Shown: positions 28,220-40,599 of the stretch, in pieces | How positions within the stretch are numbered: the stretch's first letter is position 1 | Layout of the letters: each line of letters opens with the position of its first letter | NCBI RefSeq assembly: GCF_051401765.1 | Contig: NW_027480423.1 | Location: 1,116,001-1,180,000, forward strand | From: Calliopsis andreniformis | Lineage: Eukaryota; Arthropoda; Insecta; Hymenoptera; Andrenidae | Direction: 5' to 3' | DNA length: 64,000 nucleotides | Position numbers and translations under genes: made by a program | The notes under the pieces: generated by a model | The model's database searches: none | What the model was told of the DNA's origin: nothing | What the model saw: only the letters and a program-made list of their open reading frames with translations

Positions 28220-31200
28220 AATTATTCCTGTTATACAATGGAAAAACTGCTGCATTTTTATTGTATTTTATGCATCTGGCGTTGAAGTCTAAGTTCCTAG
28301 CTATTCGATCTGGTGGAGCAACGCCCTATAGCGGAGCCTAGGTTGCCCGGAACGTAGAAATGACCATTACTTTCACACTGTTTGCAACTATTCATTTTAT
28401 ACGATGGAAAAACTGTTGCATCTTTATTGTATTTTATGCTTCCGGCGTTCACTTGTAAGGCCCTAACTATTCGATCTGGTGGAGCAACGCCGTAGAGTGA
28501 AGCCTAGGTTGCCGGGAACGTAGAAAGGACCATTATTTTCACACTGGTTGCAATTATTCCTGTTATACCATGGAAAAACTGTTGTATTTTTATTGTATTT
28601 TATGCTTCTTGAGTTGAATTCTAAGTCCCTAGCTATTCGATCTGGTGGAGCAACGCCCTAGAGTGAAGCCTAGGTTGCCCGGAACGCAGCAATGACCATT
28701 ACTTTCACACTGGTTGTAATTATTCCTCTTATACGATAGAAAAACTGTTGCATCTTTATTGTATTTTATGCTTCCGGCGTTGACTTGTAAGGCCCTAACT
28801 ATTCGATCTGGTGAAGCAACGCCGTAGAGTGAAGCCTAGGTTGCCCGGAACGTAAAAATGACCATCACCTTCACTCTGGTTGCAATTATACTTTTTATGC
28901 GATGGAAAAACTGTTGTATTTATTTTGTATTTTATGATTCTAACGTTGACTTCTTAGGCCCTAACTATATGCTCTGGTTGACCAACGCCCTAGAGTGAAG
29001 CCTAGGTTGCCCGAAACGTAGAAATGACTATCACCTTCACTCTGGTTGCAATTACTCCTGTTATACGACGGAAAAACTGCTGTATTTTTATTGCATTTTA
29101 TGCTTCTGGCGTTGACTTCTAAGGCCCTAGCTATTCGATCTGGTGGAGCAACGCCCTAGAGTGAAGCCTAGGTTGCCCGGAACGTAGAAATGACGATTAC
29201 TTTCACACTGTTTGCAACTATTCATTTTATACGATGGAAGAGCTGTTGTATTTATATTGTATTTTATGCTTCTGGCGTTGACTTCTAAGGCCGTAGCTAT
29301 TAGATGTGGTGGAGGAACGCGCTACAGTGACGCCTAGGTTGCACGGAACGTAGAAATGACCATTACTTTCACACTGCTTGCAATTATTCCTGTTATACAA
29401 TGGAAAAACTGTTGCATTTTTATTGTATTTTATGCATCTGGCGTTGAAGTCTAAGTCCCTAGCTATTCGATCTGGTGGAGCAACGCCCTAGAGCGGAGCC
29501 TAGGTTGCCCGGAACGTAGAAATGACCATCACTTTCACACTGTTTGCAATTATTCATTTTATACGATGGAAAAGCTGTTGTATTTATATTGTATTTTATG
29601 CTTCTGGCGTTGAATTCTATGGCCCTAGCTATTCGATCTGGTGGAGCAACGCCCTAGAGTGAAGCCTAGGTTGCCCGGAACGTAGAAATGACCATTACTT
29701 TCACACTGTTTGCAACTATTCATTTTATACGATGGAAGAGCTGTTGTATTTATATTGTATTTTATGCTTCTGGCGTTGACTTCTAAGGCCGTAGCTATTA
29801 GATGTGGTGGAGCAACGCGCTAGAGTGACTCCTAGGTTGCACGGAACGTAGAAATGTCCATTACTTTCACACTGCTTGCAATTATTCCTGTTATACAATG
29901 GAAAAACTGTTGCATTTTTATTGTATTTTATGCATCTGGCGTTGAATTCTAAGTCCCTAGCTATTCGATCTGGTGGAGCAACGCCCTAGAGAGGAGCCTA
30001 GGTTGCCCGGAACGCAGCAATGACCATTACTTTCACTCTGTCTGCAATTATTCATTTTATACGATGGACAAGCTGTTGTATTTATATTGTATTTTATGCT
30101 TCTGGCGTTGACTTCTAAGGCCGTAGCTATTAGAAGTGGTGGAGGAACGCGCTAGAGTGACGCCTAGGTTGCACGGAACGTAGAAATGACCATTACTTTC
30201 ACACTGCTTGCAATTATTCCTGTTATACAATGGAAAAACTGTTGCATTTTTATTGCATTTTATGCATCTGGTGTTGAATTCTAAGTCCCTAGCTATTCGA
30301 TCTGGTGGAGCAACGCCCTAGAGCCGAGCCTAGGTTGCCCGGAACGTAGAAATGACCATTACTTTCACACTGTTTGCAATTATTCATTTTATACAATGGA
30401 AAAGCTGTTGTATTTATATTGTATTTTATGCTTCTGGCGTTGTATTCTAAGGCCCTAGGTATTCGATCTGGTGGAGCAACGCCCTAGAGTGAAGCCTAGG
30501 TTGCCCGGAACGTAGAAATGACCATTACTTTCACACTGTTTGCAATCATTCATTTTATATGATGGAAAAGCTGTTGTACTTATATTGTATTTTATGCTTC
30601 TGGCGTTGACTTCTAAGGCCGTAGCTATTCGATGTGGTGGAGCAACGCCCTAGAGTGAATCCTATGTATCCCGGAACGTAGAAATGACCATCATCTCCAC
30701 ACTGTTTGCAATTATTCATTTTATACGATGGAAAAGCTGTGGTATTTATATTGTATTTTGTGATTCTAGCGTTGACATCTAAGGCCGTGGTTATTCGATG
30801 TGGTGGAGCAACGCCCTAGAGTGAAGTCTAGGTTGCCGCGAACGTAGAAACGACCATTACTTTCACACTGGTTGCAATTATTCCTGTTATACCATGGAAA
30901 AACTGTTGTATTTTTATTGTATTTTATGCATCTGGCGTTGAATTCTAAGACCCTAGCTATTCGATCTGGTGGAGCAACGCCCTAGAGAGTAGCCTAGGTT
31001 GCCCGGAACGCAGGAATGACCATTACTTTCACTCTGTCTGCAATTATTCATTTTATACGATGGAGAAGCTGTTGTATTTATATTGTATTTTATGCTTATG
31101 GCGTTGACTTCTAAGGCCGTAGCTATTAGATGTGGTGGAGGAACGCGCTAGAGAGACGCCTAGGTTGCACGGAACGTAGAAATGACCATTACCTTCACAC

Positions 31201-32368
31201 TGGTTGGAATTATTCCTATTATACGATGGCAAAACTGTTGTATTTTTATTGTATTTAATGCTTCTGGCGTTGAATTCTAAGTCCCTAGCTATTCGATCTG
31301 GTGGAGCTACGCCCTAGAGTGAAGCCTAGGTTGCCCGGAACGTAGAAATGACCATTACTTTCACACTGTTTTCAATTATTCATTTTATACGATGGAAAAG
31401 CTGTTGTATTTATATTGTATTTTATGCTTTGGGCGTTGACTTCTAAGGCCCTAGCTATTCGATTTGGTGGAGCAATGCCCTAGAGTGAAGTCTAGGTTGC
31501 CCGAAACGTAGAAATGACCAGTACTTTCACACTGGTTGCAATTATTCCTGTTATACAATGGAACAACTGGTGTATTTTTATTGTATTTTATGCTTCTGGC
31601 GTTGACTTCTAAGTCCCTAGCTATTCGATCTGGTGGAGACCCGCATAGAGCGGAGCCTAGGTTGCCCGGACCGTAGAAATGACCATCACTTTCACACTGG
31701 TTGCAATTATACCTGTTATAGTATGGAGAAGCTCTTGTATCTTTACTGTATTTTATGTTTCAGGCATTGGCTTCTATAGCCATACCTATTCCATCTGGAG
31801 GAGCTACGCCCTAGCGTCATGCCTAGGTTGCCCGGAACGTAGATATGACCATAACTTTCACACTGGTTGCTATTACTCATGCTATACGATGGAAAGGCTG
31901 TTGTATTTATATTGTATTTTATGCTTCTGGCGTTGACTTCTAAGGCTGTAGCTATTCGATGTTGTGGAGCAACGCCCTAGAGTGAATCCTATGTAGCCCG
32001 GAACGTAGAAATGACCATCATCTCCACACTGTTTGCAATTATTCATTTTATACGATGGAAAAGCTGTGGTATTTATATTGTATTTTGTGATTCTAGCGTT
32101 GACATCTAAGGCCGTGGTTATTCGATGTGGTGGAGCAACGCACTAGAGTGATGTCTAGGTTGCCGGGAACGTAGAAACGACCATTACTTTCACACTGGTT
32201 GCAATTATTCCTGTTATACAATGGAAAAACTGTTGTATTTTTATTGTATTTTATGCATCTGGCGTTGACTTCTAAGGCCGTAGCTATTAGATGTGGTGGA
32301 GGAACGCGCTAGAGTGACGCCTAGGATGCACGCAACGTGGAAATGACCATTACTTACACACTGCTTGC
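28220..32368 (+). repeat. Core higher-order unit 8 (25 monomers, 4,149 bp)
   Basis: It starts as a copy of unit 5. After a one-monomer deletion at 28,876-28,889 it departs into alternating CTGTTTGC and CTGCTTGC type monomers that are less strictly copied elsewhere. The marker recurs at 31,679 with several substitutions. Homogenisation fades towards about 32.4 kb. Confidence 0.7.
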
Positions 32369-34483
32369 AATTATTCCAGTTATACAATGGAAAAACTGTT
32401 GCATTTTTATTGTATTTTATGCATCTGGCGTTGAATTCTTAGGTCGTAGCTATTTGATCTGGTGGAGCACCGCCCTAAAGTGAAGGCTAGGTTGCCCGGA
32501 ACGTGCAACATACCATTACCTTCACACTGGTTGCAATTATTCCTGTTATACTATGGCAAAAGTGTTGTATTTGTATTGTATTTTATGCTTCTGGCGTTGA
32601 CTTCTTAGGCCCTAGCTATTTGATCTAGTGGAGCAACGCCCTAGATTGAAGCCTAGGTCACCCGAAACGTAGAACTGACCATAACTTTCACACTGGTTGC
32701 AATTATTCGTTTTATACGATGGAAGATCTGTTGTATTTATATTGTATTTTATGCTTCTGGCGTTGACTTCTTATGCCCTAACTATTCGATCTGGTGGAGG
32801 AACGCCATAGAGTGAAACCTAGCATGCCCGGAACGTAGAAATCACCATTACTTTCACACTGGTTGCAATTATTCCTGTTATACGTTGCAAAAACTGTTGG
32901 ATTTTCATTGTATTTTATGCTTCTGGCGATGACTTCTGAGGCCCTAACTATGCAATCTGTTGGAATAACGCCCTTGGGTAAAGTCTAGGTTGCCCTGAAA
33001 GTAGAAAGGACCTATACTTTCACACTGTTTGCAGTTATTCACTTTATACGATGGCAAAGCAGTTGCATTTGTATTGTATTTTATGCTTCTATCGTTGACT
33101 TCTAAGTCCCTAGCTTTACGATCGTGTGGTGCAGCGCCCTATAGAGAAGCCTAGGTTTCCCGGAACGTAGAAATGACCATTACTTTCACACTGTTTGCAA
33201 ATATTCAATTTATACAGTGGAAAAGCTGTTGTATTTATATTGTGTTTTATGCTTCCGGCGTTGACCTCTAAGGCCCTAACTATTCCATCTGGTGGAGGAA
33301 CGCGCTGGTGTGAAGCCTAGGTTGCACGAAACGTAGAAGTGACCATAACTTTCACACTGGTTGCAATTATCCTTTTTATACGATGGAAAAACTATTGTAT
33401 TTGTTTTGTATTTTATGATTCTGACGTTGACTTCTTAGGCCCTAACTATTCGCTCTGGTCGACCAACGCCCTAGAGTGAAGGCTAGGTTGCCCGGAACGT
33501 GGAAATGACCATCACCTTCACTCTTGTTGCAAATATTCCTGTTATTCGATGGAAAAACTGTTGCATCTTTATTGTATTTTATGCTCCAGGCGTTGACTTC
33601 TAAGGCCCTAAATATTCGATCAGGTGGAGCAACGCCCTAGAGTGGAGCCTAGGTTGCCCGGAACGTAGAAATGACCATTACTTTCACACTGTTTGCAATT
33701 AATCATTTTATACGATGAAACAGCTGCTGTATTTATATTGTATTTTATGCTAGTGGCATTGACTTCTAAGGCCGTAGCTATTTGATGTGGTGGAGCAACG
33801 CCCTAGAGTGAAACCTACGTTGCCCGGAACGTAGAAACGACCATTACTTTCACACTGTTTGCAATTAATCATTTTATACGATGAAACAGCAGCTGTATTT
33901 ATATTGTATTTTATGCTAGTGACGTTGACTTTTATGGCCGTTGCTATTTGATGTGGTGGAGCAACGCCCTAGAGTGAAGCCTACGTTGCCCGTAACGTAG
34001 AAATGACCAGTACTTTCACACTGGTTGCAATTATCCGTTTTATGCGATGGAAAAGCTGTTGTATTTATATTGTATTTTATGCTTCTGACGTTGACTTCTC
34101 AGGCCCTAACTATTCAATCTGGTGGAACAACGCCATAGATTGAAGCCTAGGTAGCCCGTAACGTAGAAATGACAATCACTTTCACACTGGTTGCTATTAT
34201 TCCTGCTACACGATGGATAAACTGTTGCATCTTTATTGTATTTAATGCTTCTAGCGTTGACTTCTGAGGCCCTAACTATTCGATCTGGTGGAGCAACGCC
34301 CTAGAATGGAGCCTATCTTGCCCGGAACGTAGAAATGACCAGTACTTTCACACTGGTTGCAGATATTCATTTTATGCGATGGAAAAGCTCTTCTATTTAT
34401 ATTATATTTTATTCTTCTGCCGTTGACTTCTAAGGCCATAACTATTCGATGTGGTGGAGCAACACACTAGAGTGAAGCCTAGG
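32369..34483 (+). repeat. Diverged monomers after the core
   Basis: About 13 monomers with many private substitutions. Neighbours differ visibly, unlike in the core. 33,601-33,842 is repeated at 36,091-36,332, an offset of 2,490 or 15 monomers, marked by TTAATCATTTTATACGATG and GCTAGTGGCATTG. Two adjacent monomers at about 33,698 and 33,864 share the same AATCATT variant. No gene is seen. Confidence 0.8.
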
Positions 34484-35270
34484 TTGCGCGGAGCGCAGAA
34501 ATGACCATTACCTTCACACTGTTTGCAATTATTCCTGTTAGGCTATGTAAAAACTGTTGCATTTATGTTGTATTTCATGCTTCTGGCGTTGACTCCTATG
34601 GCACTAACTATTCGATCTGGTGGAGCAACGCCCTACAGTGAAGCCTAGGTTGCTCGGAATGTAGAACTGTCCATTACTTTCACACTGTTTGCAAATATAC
34701 ATTCTATACGATGGAAAAGCTGTTGTATTTATATTGTATTTTATGCTCCTGGCGCTGACTTCTTAGGCCCTAACTATTTGATCTGGTGGAGCACCGCCCT
34801 AGAGTGAAGCCTAGTTAGCCCGGAACGTAGAATTGACCATTACTTTCACACTGGTTGCAATTATTCGTTTTATACGATGGAAAAGCTGTTGTATTTATAT
34901 TGTATTATATGCTTCTGGCGTTGACTTCTTAGGCCCTAACTATTCGATCTGGTGGAGCAACGCCCTAGAGTGAAGCCTAGGTTGCCCGGAACGTAGAAAT
35001 TACCAGCACCTTCAAACTAGTGGCAGTTATTCCTGTTATACGATGGAAAAACTGTTGCATCTTTATTGTATTTTATGCTCCAGGCGTTGACTTCTAAGGC
35101 CCTAAATATTCGATCAGGTGGTGCAACGCCCTAGAGTGGAGCCTAGGTTGCCCGGAACGTAGAAATGACCATTACTTTCACACTGGTTGCAATTATTCCT
35201 GTTACACGGTGGAAAAACTCTTGTATTTTTATTGCATTTTATGCTTCGGGCGTTGACATCTAAGGCCCTA
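34484..35270 (+). repeat. Duplicated block A, first copy
   Basis: About 0.79 kb matched almost exactly by 38,683-39,469 (offset 4,199, not a multiple of 166 because of truncated monomers between). Markers are GGTTGCGCGGAGCGCAG, CTGTTAGGCTATG and CTCCTATGGCACTAAC. It is ordinary satellite otherwise. Confidence 0.82.
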
Positions 35271-37687
35271 ACTATTCGAACTGGTGGAGCAACGCCCTAG
35301 AGTGTAGCCTAGGTCTCCCGAAACGTATAAATGACCATTACCTTCACACTGGTTGCAATTATTCCTGTTATACAATGGAAAAACTGTTCTACCTTTATTG
35401 TATTTTATGCTTCGTTCGCTGACTTCTAAGGCCCTAAATATTCGATCTGGTGGAGCGACGCCCAAGAGTTAAGCCTGGGTTGCCCGGAACGTAGAAATGA
35501 CCATCACGTCCTCATTGGTTGCAATTATTCCTGTTATACAATAGAAAAACTTCTGTATTTATATTGTATTTTATGCTTCTGGCATTGACTTCCAAGGCAG
35601 TAGCTATTCGACGTGGTGGAGCAACACCCTAGAGTGAAGCCTAGGTTGCCGGGAACGAAGAAATGGCCATTACGTTCACAGTGGTTGCAGTTATTCGTTT
35701 TATCCGATGGAAAAACTGTTGTACTTATATTGTATCTTATGCGTCTGGCGTTGATTTCTACGGCCGTAGCTATTCGCTGTGGCGGAGTAACGCCATAGAG
35801 TGAAGAGTATGTTGCGCGGAACGTAGAAATGACCATCACTTTCACACTGGTTGCCATTATCCCTTTTATACGATGTAAAAGCTGTTGCATTTATTTTGCA
35901 TTTTATGCTTCTGGCGTTGACTTCTTAGGCCCCAGCTATTCGATCTCGTGGAGCAACGCGCTAGAGTGAAGCCTCGGATGCCCGGAACGTAGAAATGACC
36001 AGTACCATCACACTGCTTGCAGTTATTCCCGTCATACGATGGAAAAGCTGTAGTATTTATATTGTATTTTATGCTCCTGGTGTTAACTTCTTAGGCCCTA
36101 AATATTCGATCAGGTGGTGCAACGCCCTAGAGTGGAGCCTAGGTTGCCCGGAACGTAGAAATGACCATTACTTTCACACTGTTTGCAATTAATCATTTTA
36201 TACGATGAAACAGCTGCTGTATTTATATTGTATTTTATGCTAGTGGCATTGACTTCTAAGGCCGTAGCTATTTGATGTGGTGGAGCAACGCCCTAGAGTG
36301 AAACCTACGTTGCCCGGAACGTAGAAACGACCAGTACTTTCACACTGGTCGCAATTATCCGTTTTATACGATGAAAAAGCTGTTGTGTTTATATCGTATT
36401 TTATGCCTCTGACGTAGACTTCTCAGGCCCCAACTATTCGATCTGGTGAAGCAACGCCCTGGTGTGAAGCCTAGGTTGCCCGAACCGTAGAAATGACCAT
36501 AACCTTCACGCTGATTGCAATTATTCGTTTTATACGATGGAAAAGCTGTTGGATTTTTATTGTATTTTATGATTCAGGCTTTGACATCTTAGGCCCTAAC
36601 TATTCGGTCTGGTGGAACACCGCCGTACAGTGAAGCCTAGGTTGCCCGGAACGTAGAAATGACTATCACTTTCACACTGGTTGCTATTATTCCTGCTATA
36701 CGATGGAAAAACTGTTGTATCTTTATTGTATTTTATGCTTCGGGCGTTGCCTTCTAACGCCCTAACTATTCGATCGGGTGGAGCAACGCCCTAGAGCCAA
36801 GCTTAGGATGCCCGCAACGAAGAAAGGACCATAACTTTCACACTGGTTGCAATTATTCGTTTTATACGATGGAAAAACTGTTGTATTTATTTTGTACTTT
36901 ATGCTTCTGGCGTTGACTTCTTAGGCCCTAACTATTCCATCTGGTGGAAGAACGCCCTAGGGTGATGCCTAGGTTGCGCGGAACGTAGAAATGACCATTA
37001 CTTCCACATTGGTTGCAATTATTCCTGCTACAAAATGGAAAAACTATGGTATTTTTATTGCATTTCATGCTTCTGTCGTTGTTTTCTAGGGCCCTAACTA
37101 TTCGATCTGGTGGAGCATCGCCTTAAAGTGACGCCTAGGTTGCACGGAACGTAGAAATGGTCATTCCTTTCACACTGGTTGCAATTATTCCTGTTATACA
37201 ATGGAAAAACTGTTGTACCTTTATTTTATTTTATGCTTCTGGCGTTGACTTCTAATGCCATTGCTATTCGATCTGGACGAGCAACGCCCTAGAGTGAAGC
37301 CTATTTTGCCCGGAACGTAGGAATCACCAGTACTTTCACACTGTTTGCAATTATTCATTTTATACGATGGAAAATCTGTTGTATTTATATTGTCTTTTTT
37401 GCTGCTGGCGTTGACTTCGGAGGCCGTAGTAATTAGATGTGGTGGAGCAACGCCCTAGTGTGAAGCATAGGTTGCCCGGAACGTAGAAACCACCATCACT
37501 TTCACACTGGTTGCAATTACTCCTGTTGTACTATGGAAAAACTCTTGTATATTTATTGAATTTTATGCTTGGGGCGATGACTTCTATGGCCCTACCTATT
37601 CGATCTGGTGTATCAACGCCCTACAGTGAAGCCTAGGTTGCCCGGAACGTAGATATTACCATAACCTTCACACAGGTTGCAGTTATT
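35271..37687 (+). repeat. Diverged satellite monomers
   Basis: About 14.5 monomers of the flank type, without long near-identical copies except 36,091-36,332. The longest open frame in the window (118 codons, minus strand, 35,534-35,890) lies here. It simply reads across two monomers and has no start context or domain. Confidence 0.8.
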
Positions 37688-38685
37688 CGTTTTACACGTT
37701 GTAAAGGCTGTTGTATTTATTTTCTGGTTTATGCTTCTGCCGTCGATTTCTAAGGCCCTGACTCTTCGATCTGGTGGAACAACGTCTCCGAGTTAAGTTT
37801 AGGATGCCCGAAACGCCGAAATGAACATTACTTTCGCACTGGTTGCAATTAGACATGCTATATGATGGAAAAACTGTTACATTTTTATTGTATCTTCTGC
37901 TTCTGGCGTTGACTTCTTAGGCCCTAACTATTCGATCTGGTGGTCCAGCGCCCTAGAGTGAAGCCTTGGTTGCCCGGAACGTAGAAATGACCAGTACTTT
38001 CACACTGTTTGCAATTATTCCTGTTATGCGATGGAAAAACAGTTGTATTTTTATCGTATTTTATGATTCTGGCGATTAATTCTAAGTCCCTAGCTATTCG
38101 TTCTGGTGGAGCAACGCCCTAGAGTGAAACCTAGGTTACCCGGAACGTAGGAATGACCAGTACTTTCACACTGTTTGCAATTATTCATTTTATACGATGA
38201 AAAGACTGTTGAACTTATATTGGTTGCAATTATTCCTGTTATACGATGGAAAAACTGGTGTATTTATATTGCATTTTAGGCTTCTGGCGTTGACTTCTAA
38301 GGTACTAAGTATTCCATATGGTGGAGCAACGCCCTAGAGTGAAGCCTAGGGTGCCCGGAACGTAGAAATGGCCATTACTTTCAAACTGGATGCAATTATT
38401 CGTTCTATACGATGGACAAACTGTTGTATTTATATTGTATTTTATGCTTCTTGCGTTGACTTCTTAGGCCCTAGCTGTTCGATCTGGTGGAACAACCACC
38501 TAGATTGAAGCCTAGGTTGCCCCGAACGTAGAAAAGACCATTACCTTCACACTGGTTGCAATTATTCGTTTTATACGATGGAAAAACCGTTGTATTTTTA
38601 TTCTATTTTATGCTTCTGGCGTTGACTTCTTAGGCCCTAACTATTCGATCTGGTGGAGCAACGCCCTAGAGTGGTGCCTAGGTTG
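37688..38685 (+). repeat. Duplicated block B, first copy
   Basis: It matches 39,504-40,501 at an offset of 1,816 bp. Shared private features include CACGTTGTAAAGGCTG, TTTATTTTCTGGTTTATGC and the 49-bp truncated monomer. The two copies flank the second copy of block A. Confidence 0.82.
38179..38227 (+). repeat. Truncated 49-bp monomer, first copy
   Basis: A monomer start (AATT at 38,179) is followed after only 49 bp by the next start (38,228), so 117 bp are missing. The junction TTATATTGGTTGC joins the TATATTG of the A/T-rich segment to the TGGTTGC near the monomer end, with a two-base overlap (TG). This points to a microhomology deletion. Confidence 0.85.
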
Positions 38686-39469
38686 CGCGGAGCGCAGAAA
38701 TGACCATTACCTTCACACTGTTTGCAATTATTCCTGTTAGGCTATGGAAAAACTGTTGCATTTATGTTGTATTTCATGCTTCTGGCGTTGACTCCTATGG
38801 CACTAACTATTCGATCTGGTGGAGCAACGCCCTACAGTGAAGCCTAGGTTGCTCGGAATGTAGAACTGTCCATTACTTTCACACTGTTTGCAAATATACA
38901 TTCTATACGATGGAAAAGCTGTTGTATTTATATTGTATTTTATGCTACTGGCGCTGACTTCTTAGGCCCTAACTATTTGATCTGGTGGAGCACCGCCCTA
39001 GAGTGAAACCTAGTTAGCCCGGAACGTAGAATTGACCATTACTTTCACACTGGTTGCAATTATCCGTTTTATACGATGGAAAAGCTGTTGTATTTATATT
39101 GTATTATATGCTTCTGGCGTTGACTTCTTAGGCCCTAACTATTCGATCTGGTGGAGCAACGCCCTAGAGTGAAGCCTAGGTTGCCCGGAACGTAGAAATT
39201 ACCAGCACCTTCAAACTAGTGGCAGTTATTCCTGTTATACGATGGAAAAACTGTTGCATCTTTATTGTATTTTATGCTCCAGGCGTTGACTTCTAAGGCC
39301 CTAAATATTCGATCAGGTGGTGCAACGCCCTAGAGTGGAGCCTAGGTTGCCCGGAACGTAGAAATGACCATTACTTTCACACTGGTTGCAATTATTCCTG
39401 TTACACGATGGAAAAACTCTTGTATTTTTATTGCATTTTATGCTTCGGGCGTTGACATCTAAGGCCCTG
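38683..39469 (+). repeat. Duplicated block A, second copy
   Basis: A copy of 34,484-35,270 lying between the two copies of block B. Its right end is the irregular junction at 39,454-39,503. Few substitutions separate the copies, for example GGCTATGT against GGCTATGG and GCTCCTGGC against GCTACTGGC. Confidence 0.8.
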
Positions 39470-39503
39470 ACATCTAGGCCCTAACTGCAGTGCAGTTGCA
39501 GTT
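39454..39503 (+). repeat. Stuttered junction with short palindrome
   Basis: GACATCTAAGGCCCT (39,454-39,468) is followed at once by GACATCTAGGCCCT (39,469-39,482). Then come CTGCAG, TGCAGT and TGCAGT in series. The 15-mer AACTGCAGTGCAGTT at 39,483-39,497 is a perfect inverted repeat with a one-base centre. The monomer that starts at 39,390 is only 110 bp long. Confidence 0.85.
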
Positions 39504-40501
39504 CGTTTTACACGTTGTAAAGGCTGTTGTATTTATTTTCTGGTTTATGCTTCTGCCGTCGATTTCTAAGGCCCTGACTCTTCGATCTGGTGGAACAACG
39601 TCACCGAGCTAAGTTCAGGATGCCCGAAACGCCGAAATGAACATTACTTTCGCACTGGTTGCAATTAGACATGCTATATGATGGAAAAACTGTTACATTT
39701 TTATTGTATCTTCTGCTTCTGGCGTTGACTTCTTAGGCCCTAACTATTCGATCTGGTGGTCCAGCGCCCTAGAGTGAAGCCTTGGTTGCCCGGAACGTAG
39801 AAATGACCAGTACTTTCACACTGTTTGCAATTATTCCTGTTATGCGATGGAAAAACAGTTGTATTTTTATCGTATTATATGATTCTGGCGATTAATTCTA
39901 AGTCCCTAGCTATTCGTTCTGGTGGAGCAACGCCCTAGAGTGAAACCTAGGTTACCCGGAACGTAGGAATGACCAGTACTTTCACACTGTTTGCAATTAT
40001 TCATTTTATACGATGAAAAGACTGTTGAACTTATATTGGTTGCAATTATTCCTGTTATACGATGGAAAAACTGGTGTATTTATATTGCATTTTAGGCTTC
40101 TGGCGTTGACTTCTAAGGTACTAAGTATTCCATATGGTGGAGCAACGCCCTAGAGTGAAGCCTAGGGTGCCTGGAACGTAGAAATGGCCATTACTTTCAA
40201 ACTGGATGCAATTATTCGTTCTATACGATGGACAAACTGTTGTATTTATATTGTATTTTATGCTTCTTGCGTTGACTTCTTAGGCCCTAGCTGTTCGATC
40301 TGGTGGAACAACCACCTAGATTGAAGCCTAGGTTGCCCCGAACGTAGAAAAGACCATTACCTTCACACTGGTTGCAATTATTCGTTTTATACGATGGAAA
40401 AACCGTTGTATTTTTATTCTATTTTATGCTTCTGGCGTTGACTTCTTAGGCCCTAACTATTCGATCTGGTGGAGCAACGCCCTAGAGTGGTGCCTAGGTT
40501 G
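39504..40501 (+). repeat. Duplicated block B, second copy
   Basis: It follows 37,688-38,685 closely, including the 49-bp truncated monomer at 39,995-40,043. It ends where GTGGTGCCTAGGTTGC is followed by ACGGAATG here but GCGGAGCG in the first copy. Confidence 0.8.
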
Positions 40502-40599
40502 CACGGAATGTAGAAATGACCATTACTTTCACACTGTTTGCAATTATTCATTTTATACGATGGAAAAGCTGTTGTATTTATATTGTATTTTATGCTTCT

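Noticed and set aside
35534..35890. The longest open frame (118 codons, minus strand), overlapped by another frame on the plus strand.
   Set aside because: It spans just over two monomers, and its peptide repeats the same satellite-derived motifs as the shorter frames. It is a chance lack of stops in diverged monomers.
39483..39497. The palindrome AACTGCAGTGCAGTT as an operator or attachment site.
   Set aside because: It sits in a scrambled satellite junction without any gene nearby and is better explained as a repair footprint.
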